The notes beneath the pieces were generated by a model. It was not told the DNA's origin and searched no databases. It saw only the letters and a list, made by a program, of their open reading frames with translations. The position numbers were made by a program, and so were the translations under genes. Source: CBDCWA01 sp965223255 (GTDB taxonomy: Bacteria > Pseudomonadota > Alphaproteobacteria > Rhizobiales > Hyphomicrobiaceae). From it: a stretch of 64,000 nucleotides of DNA. This document shows, in pieces, positions 1 through 8,391 of this stretch; positions within the stretch are counted from its first letter, which is position 1, and each line of letters opens with the position of its first letter. The stretch is from positions 496,001 to 560,000 of the forward strand of contig CBDCWA010000004.1 in the NCBI GenBank assembly GCA_965223255.1. Direction: 5' to 3'.

Positions 1-261
1 CCCCAGGGCCTTGCGCAATTGTGCCTTGTCAACACCCACGCCATCACGTGCCGGCCCATAAGCCGTACCAATGCACTGGCGCAGGTCGGTATATTTGAAC
101 GCTTCCACCCGCCGGCTCGGCAGGCCCTGATCCTCAAAGGCCGCCATTGCAGACTGACGCAATGCTGCAACCCAGCCGTCACCCGGCAACGTCTCGCATT
201 GAGTGCGAAACAAATCACCAAAGCCGCGCTCGGCGTCCGTTTTCGCCACGCCAACCGTCAT
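1..261 (-). CDS. sufD: SufD, Fe-S cluster assembly protein (5' part; continues beyond window start)
   Basis: Scaffold component of the SufBC2D Fe-S cluster assembly complex in the cytosol. Only the first 87 codons are in the window. The reading frame runs from an ATG at 261 without a stop to base 1. The translation holds the typical SufD N-terminal stretch GLPSRRVEAFKYTDLR at about residues 46-61, which in this family precedes the beta-helix core. A GGAG sits 12-15 bases upstream of the ATG. It is the last visible gene of the leftward suf operon, 27 bases after sufC. Identity rests on this motif plus position after sufC; the core domain cannot be checked here. Confidence 0.9.
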   Translation of the reverse strand, partial: MTVGVAKTDAERGFGDLFRTQCETLPGDGWVAALRQSAMAAFEDQGLPSRRVEAFKYTDLRQCIGTAYGPARDGVGVDKAQLRKALG

Positions 262-288
262 CTCAATCGGTTCTCCAGGACAGGTTTA

Positions 289-1044
289 TCAAGCGGCAGC
301 CGTCGCAAATTCGGCATATCCGGACTTCTCAAGTTCAAGCGCCAAATCTTTGTCACCTGATTTTCGAATACAACCACCCGCCAGCACGTGCACACGATCC
401 GGCACGATATATTCCAAAAGTCGCTGATAGTGCGTAATCACCAACATCGCTCTGTTGGGATCTCTAAATGCATTTACGCCATCCGAAACCACCCTCAGCG
501 CATCGATATCCAAACCGGAATCGGTCTCGTCCAATACACACAAATCGGGTTCGAGCAGCGCCATTTGCAGGATTTCAGAGCGCTTTTTCTCGCCACCGGA
601 AAATCCGACATTGAGCGGCCGTTTCAGCATCTCCATGTCAATATTCAGCGCTGCCGCCTTTTCGCGGGCGAGCTTTAGAAAGGCCGGCGTCGTCAATTCA
701 TCTTGCCCGCGCTTCTTACGCATCGCGTTGACAGCAGCTCGAAGAAACGTGAGCCCCGCAACGCCTGGAATTTCAAGCGGGTATTGAAAAGCCAAAAAAA
801 TGCCTGCGCCAGCCCGCTCGTCCGGCGCCATCTCAATCACAGAATGTCCGTTCCAACGGATATCGCCATCAGTCACCTGATAGCCGTCACGCCCGGCAAT
901 GACATAAGCCAGTGTCGACTTGCCCGATCCATTCGGACCCATGATGGCGTGCACCTCTCCGGCCGGGACCGTGAGAGACAAGCCCTTGATAATTGGCTTG
1001 TCTTCAGTTTCGAGTTTGACGTGCAAGTTCTCTATTTCAAGCAT
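289..1044 (-). CDS. sufC: SufC, Fe-S assembly ATPase
   Basis: ABC-type ATPase that binds SufB and SufD and drives cluster assembly in the cytosol. The 251-aa length is normal. Visible motifs: Walker A GPNGSGKST at about residues 36-44, ABC signature SGGEKKRSE near 149-157, and Walker B with catalytic region LCVLDETDSGLDIDAL following. The protein ends in AAA. It overlaps the end of the small upstream gene by 8 bases and is followed by sufD, so it is co-translated with the rest of the operon. Very secure assignment. Confidence 0.97.
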   Translation of the reverse strand: MLEIENLHVKLETEDKPIIKGLSLTVPAGEVHAIMGPNGSGKSTLAYVIAGRDGYQVTDGDIRWNGHSVIEMAPDERAGAGIFLAFQYPLEIPGVAGLTFLRAAVNAMRKKRGQDELTTPAFLKLAREKAAALNIDMEMLKRPLNVGFSGGEKKRSEILQMALLEPDLCVLDETDSGLDIDALRVVSDGVNAFRDPNRAMLVITHYQRLLEYIVPDRVHVLAGGCIRKSGDKDLALELEKSGYAEFATAAA

Positions 1045-1294
1045 TCGTTCCGTTCATCCCCTTGGCGCTCCAAAATCTTTCGAAGGCCTCGGCTGCTTCC
1101 TGGTCTGCTTTGAGCAGCTGGGCCCTAAGCTGTTCCGCCTTTGTTTTCAATACGTCGTAATCGTCTTGTAGATCTTCGCAATCGTCATGTTTTGCCAGAA
1201 CTTGATCGATCTGCATGGCTTCACGCTTGACCACGTCTGCATCGCTTTCCGCCTTCAGCCATGCTTCCTCTAGTCTATTGATTTCGTAAGTCAT
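1037..1294 (-). CDS. small charged coiled-coil protein inside the suf operon
   Basis: An 85-aa acidic, probably all-helical protein of unknown function. The segment from about residue 5 to 75 is rich in E, K, D, A and L with heptad-like spacing, so a coiled coil is likely; there is no signal peptide or membrane segment. An in-frame ATG lies 12 bases upstream (1306), but the GGAGG within that stretch sits just before the ATG at 1294, which decides for the shorter form beginning MTYEINRLEE. The stop overlaps the start of sufC by 8 bases, so translation is coupled. Placement between sufB and sufC suggests a role tied to Fe-S assembly, but this is inference from position only. Confidence 0.75.
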   Translation of the reverse strand: MTYEINRLEEAWLKAESDADVVKREAMQIDQVLAKHDDCEDLQDDYDVLKTKAEQLRAQLLKADQEAAEAFERFWSAKGMNGTNA

Positions 1295-1436
1295 TCGTTC
1301 CTCCATCCAATTGAGTCGCCGGCTTCAAAAGTCCGGCTTCAGCTCACCCTCTTGAGGTCCCCGCCCAGTTCCGATTTTCCCCTTCCTCTGTCACATGAAT
1401 GCACCATCTTTGTCCATCCGTCGCAGCCCTGTTCGC

Positions 1437-1709
1437 TCAATTTTCTTTGCCCCAACGCCAATGCCAGGCTCCGTCTGTCTTGTATCTACAGAATGCAACA
1501 AAGCCCAAAGTCAAAACGCAGATGCCAATGAACCAGACCGCAATGTGCCACGTTTCAGGTTCACCACCGGTAAGACCTGGCCGTGCAACAAGCGCCAGCG
1601 ATAAGATAACCATGAGAACAATAAAGCCGATCGTAGCCGCCCAGCCTTTCCAATTGGCCGGCGTGGCACCGTATCCATAGCGTTTCGGCTTAAACCAGGC
1701 GTCCACCAT
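1437..1709 (-). CDS. two-TM small membrane protein inside the suf operon
   Basis: A 90-aa protein with two hydrophobic segments, about residues 25-43 (ATIGFIVLMVILSLALVA) and 55-72 (IAVWFIGICVLTLGFVAF), and a tryptophan-rich C-terminus. It probably sits in the inner membrane with both ends on one side. Its ATG overlaps the sufB stop in a TAATG junction, so it is translationally coupled to sufB. I recall similarly placed unnamed membrane proteins in alphaproteobacterial suf operons, but I know of no function. A membrane protein in a soluble Fe-S operon might tether the machinery, which is speculation. Confidence 0.8.
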   Translation of the reverse strand: MVDAWFKPKRYGYGATPANWKGWAATIGFIVLMVILSLALVARPGLTGGEPETWHIAVWFIGICVLTLGFVAFCRYKTDGAWHWRWGKEN

Positions 1710-3229
1710 TATCCGACACTCCCCTCAAGCGAAATTCCGATTAACTTTTGCGTCTCAGCCATGAATTCCATCGGCAAGTGCTGCAGCACATCGCGCACAA
1801 AACCATTGACGATCAACGCTACGGCTTCTTCCTCCGACAAGCCGCGCTGCATCACGTAAAACAACTGATCTTCAGAAATCTTCGAGGTTGTGGCCTCATG
1901 CTCGAATTGCGCTCTGGAATTCTTGGCCTCGATATAGGGCACGGTGTGGGCACCGCACCTGTCACCGATCAACAGCGAATCGCATTGCGTGAAATTGCGA
2001 ACGCCGGTGGCTTTGCGATGAGCAGACACCAGGCCGCGATATGTGTTTTGGGAATGGCCGGCGGCAATGCCCTTGGAAATGATCCGTGACGACGAATTCT
2101 TGCCAAGATGCACCATCTTGGTGCCGCTATCGACCTGTTGATATCCGTTAGAGACCGCAATCGAATAGAATTCGCCGCGGGAGTTTTCACCCCTCAATAT
2201 ACAGCTCGGGTACTTCCAGGTAATCGCCGAGCCCGTCTCGACCTGGGTCCACGAAATCTTGGAATTTCTGCCTCTGCAATCGCCCCGCTTGGTGACGAAG
2301 TTATAGATGCCGCCCTTGCCGTTTTTGTCGCCGGGATACCAGTTCTGAACGGTTGAATACTTGATTTCCGCATCATCCATCGCGACCAGTTCGACAACGG
2401 CTGCATGCAATTGGTTTTCATCCCGCATCGGCGCCGTACAGCCTTCGAGATACGACACATAGGCCCCCTTCTCGGCGATGATGAGTGTGCGCTCGAACTG
2501 TCCGGTTTCACGTTCATTGATGCGGAAATAGGTCGACAGCTCCATCGGGCACCTGACACCCTCAGGAACGAACACAAACGAGCCATCAGAGAATACCGCG
2601 GAATTCAACGCCGCGTAATAATTGTCGCCTTGGGGCACAACCGTTCCGAGATATTTTTTGACAAGTTCCGGATGCTCGCGCAGCGCTTCCGAGATAGAGC
2701 AGAAGATGACGCCGGCTTTTTTCAGCTCTTCCTTGAAGGTGGTGACCACGGAAACACTATCGAACACGGCATCGATCGCCACTTTGCCATAGCTCTGGCC
2801 ATCACCTTCGACTGCATCGAGTTCGCTGGGCTCACCCTGTTTGCGCACCCCTGCAAGGATCTCCTGCTCCTTCAGCGGAATACCGAGCTTCTCATAGGTC
2901 CGAAGCAACTCCGGATCGACCTCGTCCAGACTCTTGGGGCCCTCAGTGCTCTTCGGCGCCGCATAGTAGTAGAGATCCTGAAAATCGATCTTCGGGTAAT
3001 GGACATTGGCCCATGTTGGCTCCTGCAACGTGACCCAGCGCCGATAGGCCTCAAGGCGCCAATCCAGCATCCACTGCGGCTCATCCTTTTTCTCGGAAAT
3101 GAACCTGACGATATCTTCGTTCAGCCCCCTCGGGGCCTTTACGGATTCGATATCTGTCTCGAAACCATATTTGTACTTGTCGACATCGATATCGCCGACT
3201 TGCTCGATGGTCTTCTCGACGGCTGGCAT
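1709..3229 (-). CDS. sufB: SufB, Fe-S cluster scaffold
   Basis: Main scaffold subunit of the SufBC2D complex, receiving sulfur and iron to build clusters. The 506-aa length fits SufB. The diagnostic segments are present: VFVPEGVRCPMELSTYFRIN in the middle, then LEGCTAPM, KYSTVQNWYPGD and FYSIAVSNGYQQVDSGTKM, with KNSRAQFEHEATTSKIS near the C-terminus. The start ATG overlaps the stop of the desulfurase gene (TAATG), and the stop overlaps the next gene the same way, so the three genes form a coupled block. Secure. Confidence 0.97.
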   Translation of the reverse strand: MPAVEKTIEQVGDIDVDKYKYGFETDIESVKAPRGLNEDIVRFISEKKDEPQWMLDWRLEAYRRWVTLQEPTWANVHYPKIDFQDLYYYAAPKSTEGPKSLDEVDPELLRTYEKLGIPLKEQEILAGVRKQGEPSELDAVEGDGQSYGKVAIDAVFDSVSVVTTFKEELKKAGVIFCSISEALREHPELVKKYLGTVVPQGDNYYAALNSAVFSDGSFVFVPEGVRCPMELSTYFRINERETGQFERTLIIAEKGAYVSYLEGCTAPMRDENQLHAAVVELVAMDDAEIKYSTVQNWYPGDKNGKGGIYNFVTKRGDCRGRNSKISWTQVETGSAITWKYPSCILRGENSRGEFYSIAVSNGYQQVDSGTKMVHLGKNSSSRIISKGIAAGHSQNTYRGLVSAHRKATGVRNFTQCDSLLIGDRCGAHTVPYIEAKNSRAQFEHEATTSKISEDQLFYVMQRGLSEEEAVALIVNGFVRDVLQHLPMEFMAETQKLIGISLEGSVG

Positions 3230-4416
3230 TACCGCTCTCCTGTTATGTGCGCGACCGGCTGTCGCGCGGCGTCATCGAAATTGCTTATGCTCCATTGCGG
3301 TGTGCCGGAATGGATCCTCTCCCAGGCTGATAAAAACGCGTCGATATCACTCTCACTCGTTCCAACACCAAGACTGATACGAATAGCCGCCTCACCGATC
3401 GCGCTGTCGATCCCCATCGCCAACATCACGTGACTGCCGCCAACCTTGCCCGAGGAACAGGCAGATCCAGCACCAACCGCGATACCGGCAAGATCAAGTT
3501 TTATGACCAGGGACTTTGAATCTTCGCCGGCAACAGCAAGACATGACGTATTGGCAAGTCGCTCGACATCATCGCCGATAAACACGACCTCCGGCGTAAT
3601 CTTGCGTACGCCTGCTTCAAGACGGTCGCGCAATTGGCGGATGGTCTCGATCTGATTGAGATCACGCCGTGTCGCCTGTGCGGCGGCGCCCAGCCCAACA
3701 ATCGCTGCCACGTTTTCCGTTCCCGCGCGCCGGCGGCGTTCTTGTCCGCCCCCTTTGATCAATGCCGGCAATTCCAGCCCATCGCGAACGACCAGCACGC
3801 CGACACCCTTGGGGCCGCCGATTTTGTGGCCCGACATAGACAAATAATGCAGCCCCAGATCGGCAAACGACACTGGGATGCGCCCGATCGCCTGAGTTGC
3901 GTCGCTGTGAACAAAGGCCCCCTGTTGACGGGCGAAGTGACAAACCTCGCCGAGCGGCTGCACAACGCCGGTTTCGTTATTGGCGAGCTGCAAACTGACC
4001 AATGTCCGCTCGGGCGTCAAATCCCGACACAACAAGGCAGCGCCAATGGCACCCACATCAGTCACGCCAGATGCATCAGCGCCTACATCGATCAAATCCG
4101 CTGCACCAACGCTGGCCGGCGCCAGGATCGATTCATGCTCAATCTGCGAGGTTATAATTGTTTCCCAGTTGGCTGAAATCACCCAATTGTTGGCTTCCGT
4201 TGCACCGGCCGTGAACACGATTTCCGAGGCGTTCGCCCCTACCAAATCGGCGACCTGCTCGCGCGCCTCCTCGACGATCGCGCGCGCGCGGCGTCCTTCG
4301 GCATGTACCGATGACGCATTTCCGATTTCATCGAAAGCCGCAATCATCGCGGCACGCGCTTCCGGCCTAAGCGGTGCCGTCGCATTGTAATCAAAATATG
4401 AGCGCGCGTTCTTCAC
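3229..4416 (-). CDS. cysteine desulfurase (IscS/NifS class) of the suf operon
   Basis: PLP enzyme converting cysteine to alanine and delivering persulfide sulfur to the SufB scaffold. The 395 residues include N-terminal YFDYNATAPLRP, the PLP-binding lysine in SGHKIGGPKG (K198), and the catalytic cysteine in GSACSSGKV (C320), which is the short-loop IscS/NifS pattern rather than the SufS RXGHHCA pattern. The start is GTG, 2 bases after the iscR-like stop. The combination of an IscS-type desulfurase with SufB/C/D is common in alphaproteobacteria. A separate SufS may lie downstream of sufD outside the window. Confidence 0.93.
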   Translation of the reverse strand: MKNARSYFDYNATAPLRPEARAAMIAAFDEIGNASSVHAEGRRARAIVEEAREQVADLVGANASEIVFTAGATEANNWVISANWETIITSQIEHESILAPASVGAADLIDVGADASGVTDVGAIGAALLCRDLTPERTLVSLQLANNETGVVQPLGEVCHFARQQGAFVHSDATQAIGRIPVSFADLGLHYLSMSGHKIGGPKGVGVLVVRDGLELPALIKGGGQERRRRAGTENVAAIVGLGAAAQATRRDLNQIETIRQLRDRLEAGVRKITPEVVFIGDDVERLANTSCLAVAGEDSKSLVIKLDLAGIAVGAGSACSSGKVGGSHVMLAMGIDSAIGEAAIRISLGVGTSESDIDAFLSAWERIHSGTPQWSISNFDDAARQPVAHITGER

Positions 4417-4418
4417 TC

Positions 4419-4865
4419 TCAGCGTCCCCCCACAGAGGACTCCGGCATGTCCTTCGGTCCAACGCCATCCAACACTTGCTGCAGGCTGACATCAGCCAAA
4501 AACGCATCGATATGATCGCCCAACGCCTCCCACAGCCCATGTGTAAGACAGCGGCTGTGACGCACACATCCGCCGGCCGCAACCCCATGGCACCGGGTCA
4601 TGCGAGTCTCTTCGCTGACAGCTGTCATAATATCCAAAACCGGGATGTCTTCAGGCGTTCGCTCTAACACATACCCGCCCGCACGGCCCCGCTGGCTGCG
4701 CACCAATCCCGCCTGGCGCAGTTTGACAAACAATTGTTCCAAATAGGCGACCGACAGTCCCTGGCGCTCTGCCACAATTGACAGGGGTACGGCTGCATCA
4801 GCACCGTATCGCGCCAGATCGGCCATCGCCATGACGGCATATCTTCCCCGTGTGTTGAGCTCCAC
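4419..4865 (-). CDS. iscR: Rrf2-family regulator, IscR-like, Fe-S sensing
   Basis: Likely Fe-S cluster-sensing repressor of the operon it heads. The 148-aa protein has the Rrf2 winged helix (RGRYAVMAMADLA at 6-18, helix-turn-helix about 26-50, GRAGGYVLERTPEDI at 60-74). Three cysteines in the loop after the wing, C92, C100 and C106, could bind a [2Fe-2S] cluster with nearby His as in IscR, although the first spacing (seven residues between C92 and C100) differs from the E. coli five. Start is GTG behind GGAG. First gene of the leftward suf operon, so autoregulation is expected. The name is by family and position. Confidence 0.85.
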   Translation of the reverse strand: MELNTRGRYAVMAMADLARYGADAAVPLSIVAERQGLSVAYLEQLFVKLRQAGLVRSQRGRAGGYVLERTPEDIPVLDIMTAVSEETRMTRCHGVAAGGCVRHSRCLTHGLWEALGDHIDAFLADVSLQQVLDGVGPKDMPESSVGGR

Positions 4866-5030
4866 AGCCCTACTCCATTTGATCGCTGACCGCCGACAAT
4901 TCGGAAACGACGGCGCAAAGATCGAGATTCACTTGCAGACACGGCCTCGGATTGTGTTAAGAAGACCCGCTCACAACCCTATAATTCCACGGCCGGACCG
5001 GGCGAACCGGTTCTAAGCCATTCTGCGGCG

Positions 5031-5059
5031 AATATGGAAATCCTGATCTGGGAAGTCAA
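5031..5059 (-). promoter_or_regulatory. predicted promoter of the iscR-suf operon
   Basis: On the minus strand TTGACT (5059-5054), 17-base spacer, CATATT (5036-5031) is a good housekeeping promoter match. It would leave a leader of about 160 bases before iscR at 4865, which may hold regulator sites; I could not identify a specific Fe-S box. Prediction from sequence only. Confidence 0.5.
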
Positions 5060-5155
5060 GTATAATAAGCCCGTGGCGATTCAAGGCCGGCTTGGACTTA
5101 TAATTAATCCCTTGTGTCGGTAGGCCGACAAAAACCAAAGCGAAACAAAGATCAT

Positions 5156-5830
5156 ATGCCCGAACTGATAATCAATGGTCCTGTTGGACGTCTGGAAGCG
5201 CGCTATCACCATGAGCCAGCCTCTGACAGCCCGATAGCTGTCATTCTCCACCCCCATCCGCAGTTTGGCGGCACCATGAACAATCAGGTGGTCTATCACC
5301 TCTATTACACGTTCGCTGAGCGTGGGTTTTCGGTCCTGCGCTTCAACTTCCGCGGTGTCGGCCGCAGTCAGGGTTTTTTCGACAATGGACCTGGCGAACT
5401 TTCCGATGCTGCAAGTGCATTGGACTGGCTCCAACTGGCGAAGCCAGACGCCAAAGCCTGTTGGATCGTTGGCGTCTCCTTTGGCACCTGGATCGCCATG
5501 CAGCTGCTGATGCGGCGCCCGGAAATCGATTCCTTTATTTGCGTCGCCCCGCCGGCCAATCTTTATGACTTCTCCTTTTTGGCCCCCTGTCCGGCTTCCG
5601 GTCTCCTGGTCAACGGCGACAATGATCGTGTTGTCCCCTCTGCAGCGGTTGCCGACCTTGCCGTCAAGACGAAGGTCCAGAAGGGCATTATTCTCCATCA
5701 CAAGATAATACCCAACGCCAACCACTTCTTCGAAGGCGAGGAACAGTTGGACGCATTGAAGAACTGTGTCGGCGGCTTCGTCGATGAGCACATGGTGGAG
5801 ATCCTGAAGAACTCGAAAAAGGAAAAGTAA
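5156..5830 (+). CDS. small alpha/beta hydrolase (dienelactone-hydrolase-like)
   Basis: A 224-aa alpha/beta hydrolase of a family common next to suf genes in alphaproteobacteria. Features: AVILHPHPQFGGTMNNQVV near residue 28, oxyanion/strand region RFNFRGVGRSQG about 62-73, nucleophile elbow GVSFG (Ser about 104), acid NGDNDRVVP, and His in NANHFF near the C-terminus, so the Ser-Asp-His triad is complete. The ATG at 5156 begins MPELIINGP, as in relatives as I recall them; the in-frame GTG at 5114 is less likely. A TATAAT lies at 5099-5104 but no convincing -35. Divergent from the suf operon. Substrate unknown. Confidence 0.85.
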   Translation: MPELIINGPVGRLEARYHHEPASDSPIAVILHPHPQFGGTMNNQVVYHLYYTFAERGFSVLRFNFRGVGRSQGFFDNGPGELSDAASALDWLQLAKPDAKACWIVGVSFGTWIAMQLLMRRPEIDSFICVAPPANLYDFSFLAPCPASGLLVNGDNDRVVPSAAVADLAVKTKVQKGIILHHKIIPNANHFFEGEEQLDALKNCVGGFVDEHMVEILKNSKKEK

Positions 5831-5850
5831 CCGCCGACCGGCGCTAATGC

Positions 5851-6978
5851 CTATTCGCTGACGGGCGCCAAGGCCAGCACGCCACCGGTCATTGGTTGGC
5901 TGACACCGGTGGTGCCGGGCCAGGTAATGACCATCGACTTGCGGCTGCGCACCGCCAGATAAGCCCAGGCCTCTGCTTCGACACTATCGCCATCGACGCC
6001 TATGGCCTCGACTGGCAGCACAGCATTTTCAACCCGCGCCGCAATCATCTGCATCAGTGTCTTGTTCTTGCGCCCACCACCACTGACGACCCAGAACGCC
6101 GGTGCCTGCGGCAACACGGTCCGCGCGCGCGCAATGGCCTCCGCCGTGATCGCCGTCAACGTCGCAGCGCCGTCGCTCAGTGAAAGCCCGTCCACAATGT
6201 CGAGGGAGAAGGCATCGCGATCGAGTGATTTTGGTCCTGGCTCCGCAAAAAACGGATGCCGAAAAAAATTTGTGACACGGGCATCGTCGACCCTCCCGGC
6301 GGCCGCGACACGCCCGCCCTCATCGAGCAGCGCATCACTGTGCCGCCGGATCCAGTCATCGATGAGCGCATTGCCCGGGCCGACGTCGAAAGCTCTGAGG
6401 TCCAACTGGCTGCGTACGAACGTGATATTGGCCACACCGCCCACATTGACGAAAGCAGCTGGCCCGTCACCCGCCCGCATTGCAAGCGCAGCGTGATACG
6501 CCGGCGCCAGCGGTGCACCTTGCCCACCAGCCGCGCAGTCGGCCGCCCGAAGATCATAAACAACATCGATACCGGTCAATTCCGCGAGCCGGTGTCCATC
6601 GCCCAGTTGCAGCGTCAGCCCCCGCTCCGGCGCATGCAGAACGGTCTGACCGTGAAATCCAACCACATCGATATCGCCGGAGGAAAAGCCATTGGCATCC
6701 AAAAACACCTGCACCGCCGCCGCATGCCGCACCGTAAGAGCCGCTTCGACTTCCCTCAAACACCCCGGCCGAGCCTTTCGGTCAACGAGATCCTTCGCAT
6801 CCCGCACCGCTTGGCGCAATTTCTCTTGAAAGGGGGGCTCATACGGATAGCTTGCGACCGGCCCCCGTTCGACACAAGATCCACCATTCGTCTTCAAGAG
6901 TGCGACATCGATACCGTCCATCGAAGTCCCGCTCATCAGGCCAATGGCTGTTAATGTCTGCGTCTCGGACTTGCCCAT
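5851..6978 (-). CDS. anmK: anhydro-N-acetylmuramic acid kinase
   Basis: Phosphorylates and hydrates 1,6-anhydro-MurNAc released by peptidoglycan turnover to MurNAc-6-phosphate. The 375-aa length is typical. The ATPase-like fold begins with GLMSGTSMDGIDVALL at about residues 13-28, followed by GFHGQTVLHAP, DVVYDLRAADCAAGGQGAPL, and VSGGGRKN near the C-terminus. An in-frame ATG at 7074 would add 32 residues, but AAGGG seven bases before the ATG at 6978 and the MGKSETQTL start fit the family. Divergent from tyrS with about 95 bases between. Secure by family. Confidence 0.93.
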   Translation of the reverse strand: MGKSETQTLTAIGLMSGTSMDGIDVALLKTNGGSCVERGPVASYPYEPPFQEKLRQAVRDAKDLVDRKARPGCLREVEAALTVRHAAAVQVFLDANGFSSGDIDVVGFHGQTVLHAPERGLTLQLGDGHRLAELTGIDVVYDLRAADCAAGGQGAPLAPAYHAALAMRAGDGPAAFVNVGGVANITFVRSQLDLRAFDVGPGNALIDDWIRRHSDALLDEGGRVAAAGRVDDARVTNFFRHPFFAEPGPKSLDRDAFSLDIVDGLSLSDGAATLTAITAEAIARARTVLPQAPAFWVVSGGGRKNKTLMQMIAARVENAVLPVEAIGVDGDSVEAEAWAYLAVRSRKSMVITWPGTTGVSQPMTGGVLALAPVSE

Positions 6979-7073
6979 TTGGCCCTTCCCGTGCAATTTG
7001 CCGACCGACCCGCAGCCCTGAGCTGTACTCTTAGCGATGCAACTGAGACGCGGCCCTACCGCGGCACCATACA

Positions 7074-8333
7074 ATGTCCGACATTGAGCCCAAATCCGAG
7101 TTTCTTCGTATTTTGACCGATCGCGGGTTTATCCACCAGTGCTCGGACCTTGACGGCCTCGATAAGCTGTGCGCCAACCGCCAAGCGATCGCCTACGTCG
7201 GTTATGACTGCACGGCGCCCTCGCTCCACATTGGCTCCCTGATTTCGATCATGATGCTGCACTGGCTGCAGGCCACAGGCAACAAGCCGATTGCGCTGAT
7301 GGGCGGTGGCACCACCCGCGTCGGCGATCCATCGGGCAAAGACGAGACCCGCAAGATCCTGACCGTCGACGATATCGAACAGAATAAGATTGGCATAAAG
7401 CAGGTATTTGAGAAGTTTCTCAACTTCGGCACCGCCAACAGCGATGCCATAATGTTGGACAATGCCGATTGGCTGGCGCCGCTGAATTACATTGACTTCC
7501 TTCGCGATGTGGGGCGCCACTTTTCGGTTAACCGCATGTTGACCATGGATTCGGCGCGATTGCGTCTCGAACGCGAACAGGAACTGTCGTTTATCGAGTT
7601 CAATTACATGCTGTTACAGGCCTACGATTTTGTCGCTCTCGCGCGTCAATACGGCTGCAATCTGCAAATGGGCGGCTCCGATCAGTGGGGCAACATCGTC
7701 ACCGGCATCGACCTTGGCAGGCGCATGGGCACGCATCAGCTTTACGCTCTGACGTGTCCACTGCTGACCACGGCATCCGGCGCAAAAATGGGCAAAACGG
7801 CAAGCGGCGCCATTTGGCTAAACGAAGACCTGCTTGCCCCATATGATTACTGGCAGTACTGGCGCAACACCGAAGACGCTGACGTCGTGCGATTCTTGAA
7901 ATTATTCACGACGTTGCCGCTTGATGAAATTGCCAAACTGGGTGAACTGCGCGACAGCGAGATCAACGAAGCCAAAAAGGTTTTAGCGACCGAAGCAACC
8001 GCTTTGGTTCACGGCCGCGAGAAAGCTGAGGCCGCAGCGGACACCGCCCTAAAGACGTTCGAGCAAGGCACGACCGCTGCGACGCTGCCGACCCTCGAAG
8101 TTTCGGCTGCTGCCCTTGGCGATGGCATCGGCATTCTGACCGCATTTGTCGATGCCGGCCTCGTGAAGTCAAATGGCGAAGCCCGCCGGCAGATCAAAGG
8201 CGGCGGCCTGAAGGTCAACGACAAAACGGCAACGAACGAGCGCGCCATCCTGACACCACAGGATCTCACTGACGACGGTGTGATCAAACTCTCGTTTGGC
8301 AAGAAAAAGCATGTGCTATTGAAGCCGGTCTAG
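7074..8333 (+). CDS. tyrS: tyrosyl-tRNA synthetase
   Basis: Class I aminoacyl-tRNA synthetase charging tRNA-Tyr. The 419 residues hold the HIGH-like HIGS in YDCTAPSLHIGSL (about 47), the tyrosine pocket in YMLLQAYDF, the GGSDQWGNI segment, and the KMSKS-like KMGKT near residue 240. A C-terminal S4-type RNA-binding domain is visible from about residue 350 (SNGEARRQIKGGGLKVND). A weak ribosome site precedes the ATG. Adjacent divergent anmK is a common alphaproteobacterial pair. Very secure. Confidence 0.97.
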   Translation: MSDIEPKSEFLRILTDRGFIHQCSDLDGLDKLCANRQAIAYVGYDCTAPSLHIGSLISIMMLHWLQATGNKPIALMGGGTTRVGDPSGKDETRKILTVDDIEQNKIGIKQVFEKFLNFGTANSDAIMLDNADWLAPLNYIDFLRDVGRHFSVNRMLTMDSARLRLEREQELSFIEFNYMLLQAYDFVALARQYGCNLQMGGSDQWGNIVTGIDLGRRMGTHQLYALTCPLLTTASGAKMGKTASGAIWLNEDLLAPYDYWQYWRNTEDADVVRFLKLFTTLPLDEIAKLGELRDSEINEAKKVLATEATALVHGREKAEAAADTALKTFEQGTTAATLPTLEVSAAALGDGIGILTAFVDAGLVKSNGEARRQIKGGGLKVNDKTATNERAILTPQDLTDDGVIKLSFGKKKHVLLKPV

Positions 8334-8391
8334 GTCACCCTCATCAGGTCACCCCGAGCGATGCTCCCAATCGCGGTTCATCCCAGCGCAA

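Noticed and set aside
5099..5104. TATAAT upstream of the hydrolase at 5156
   Set aside because: No acceptable -35 at 16-18 bases, so not listed as a promoter.
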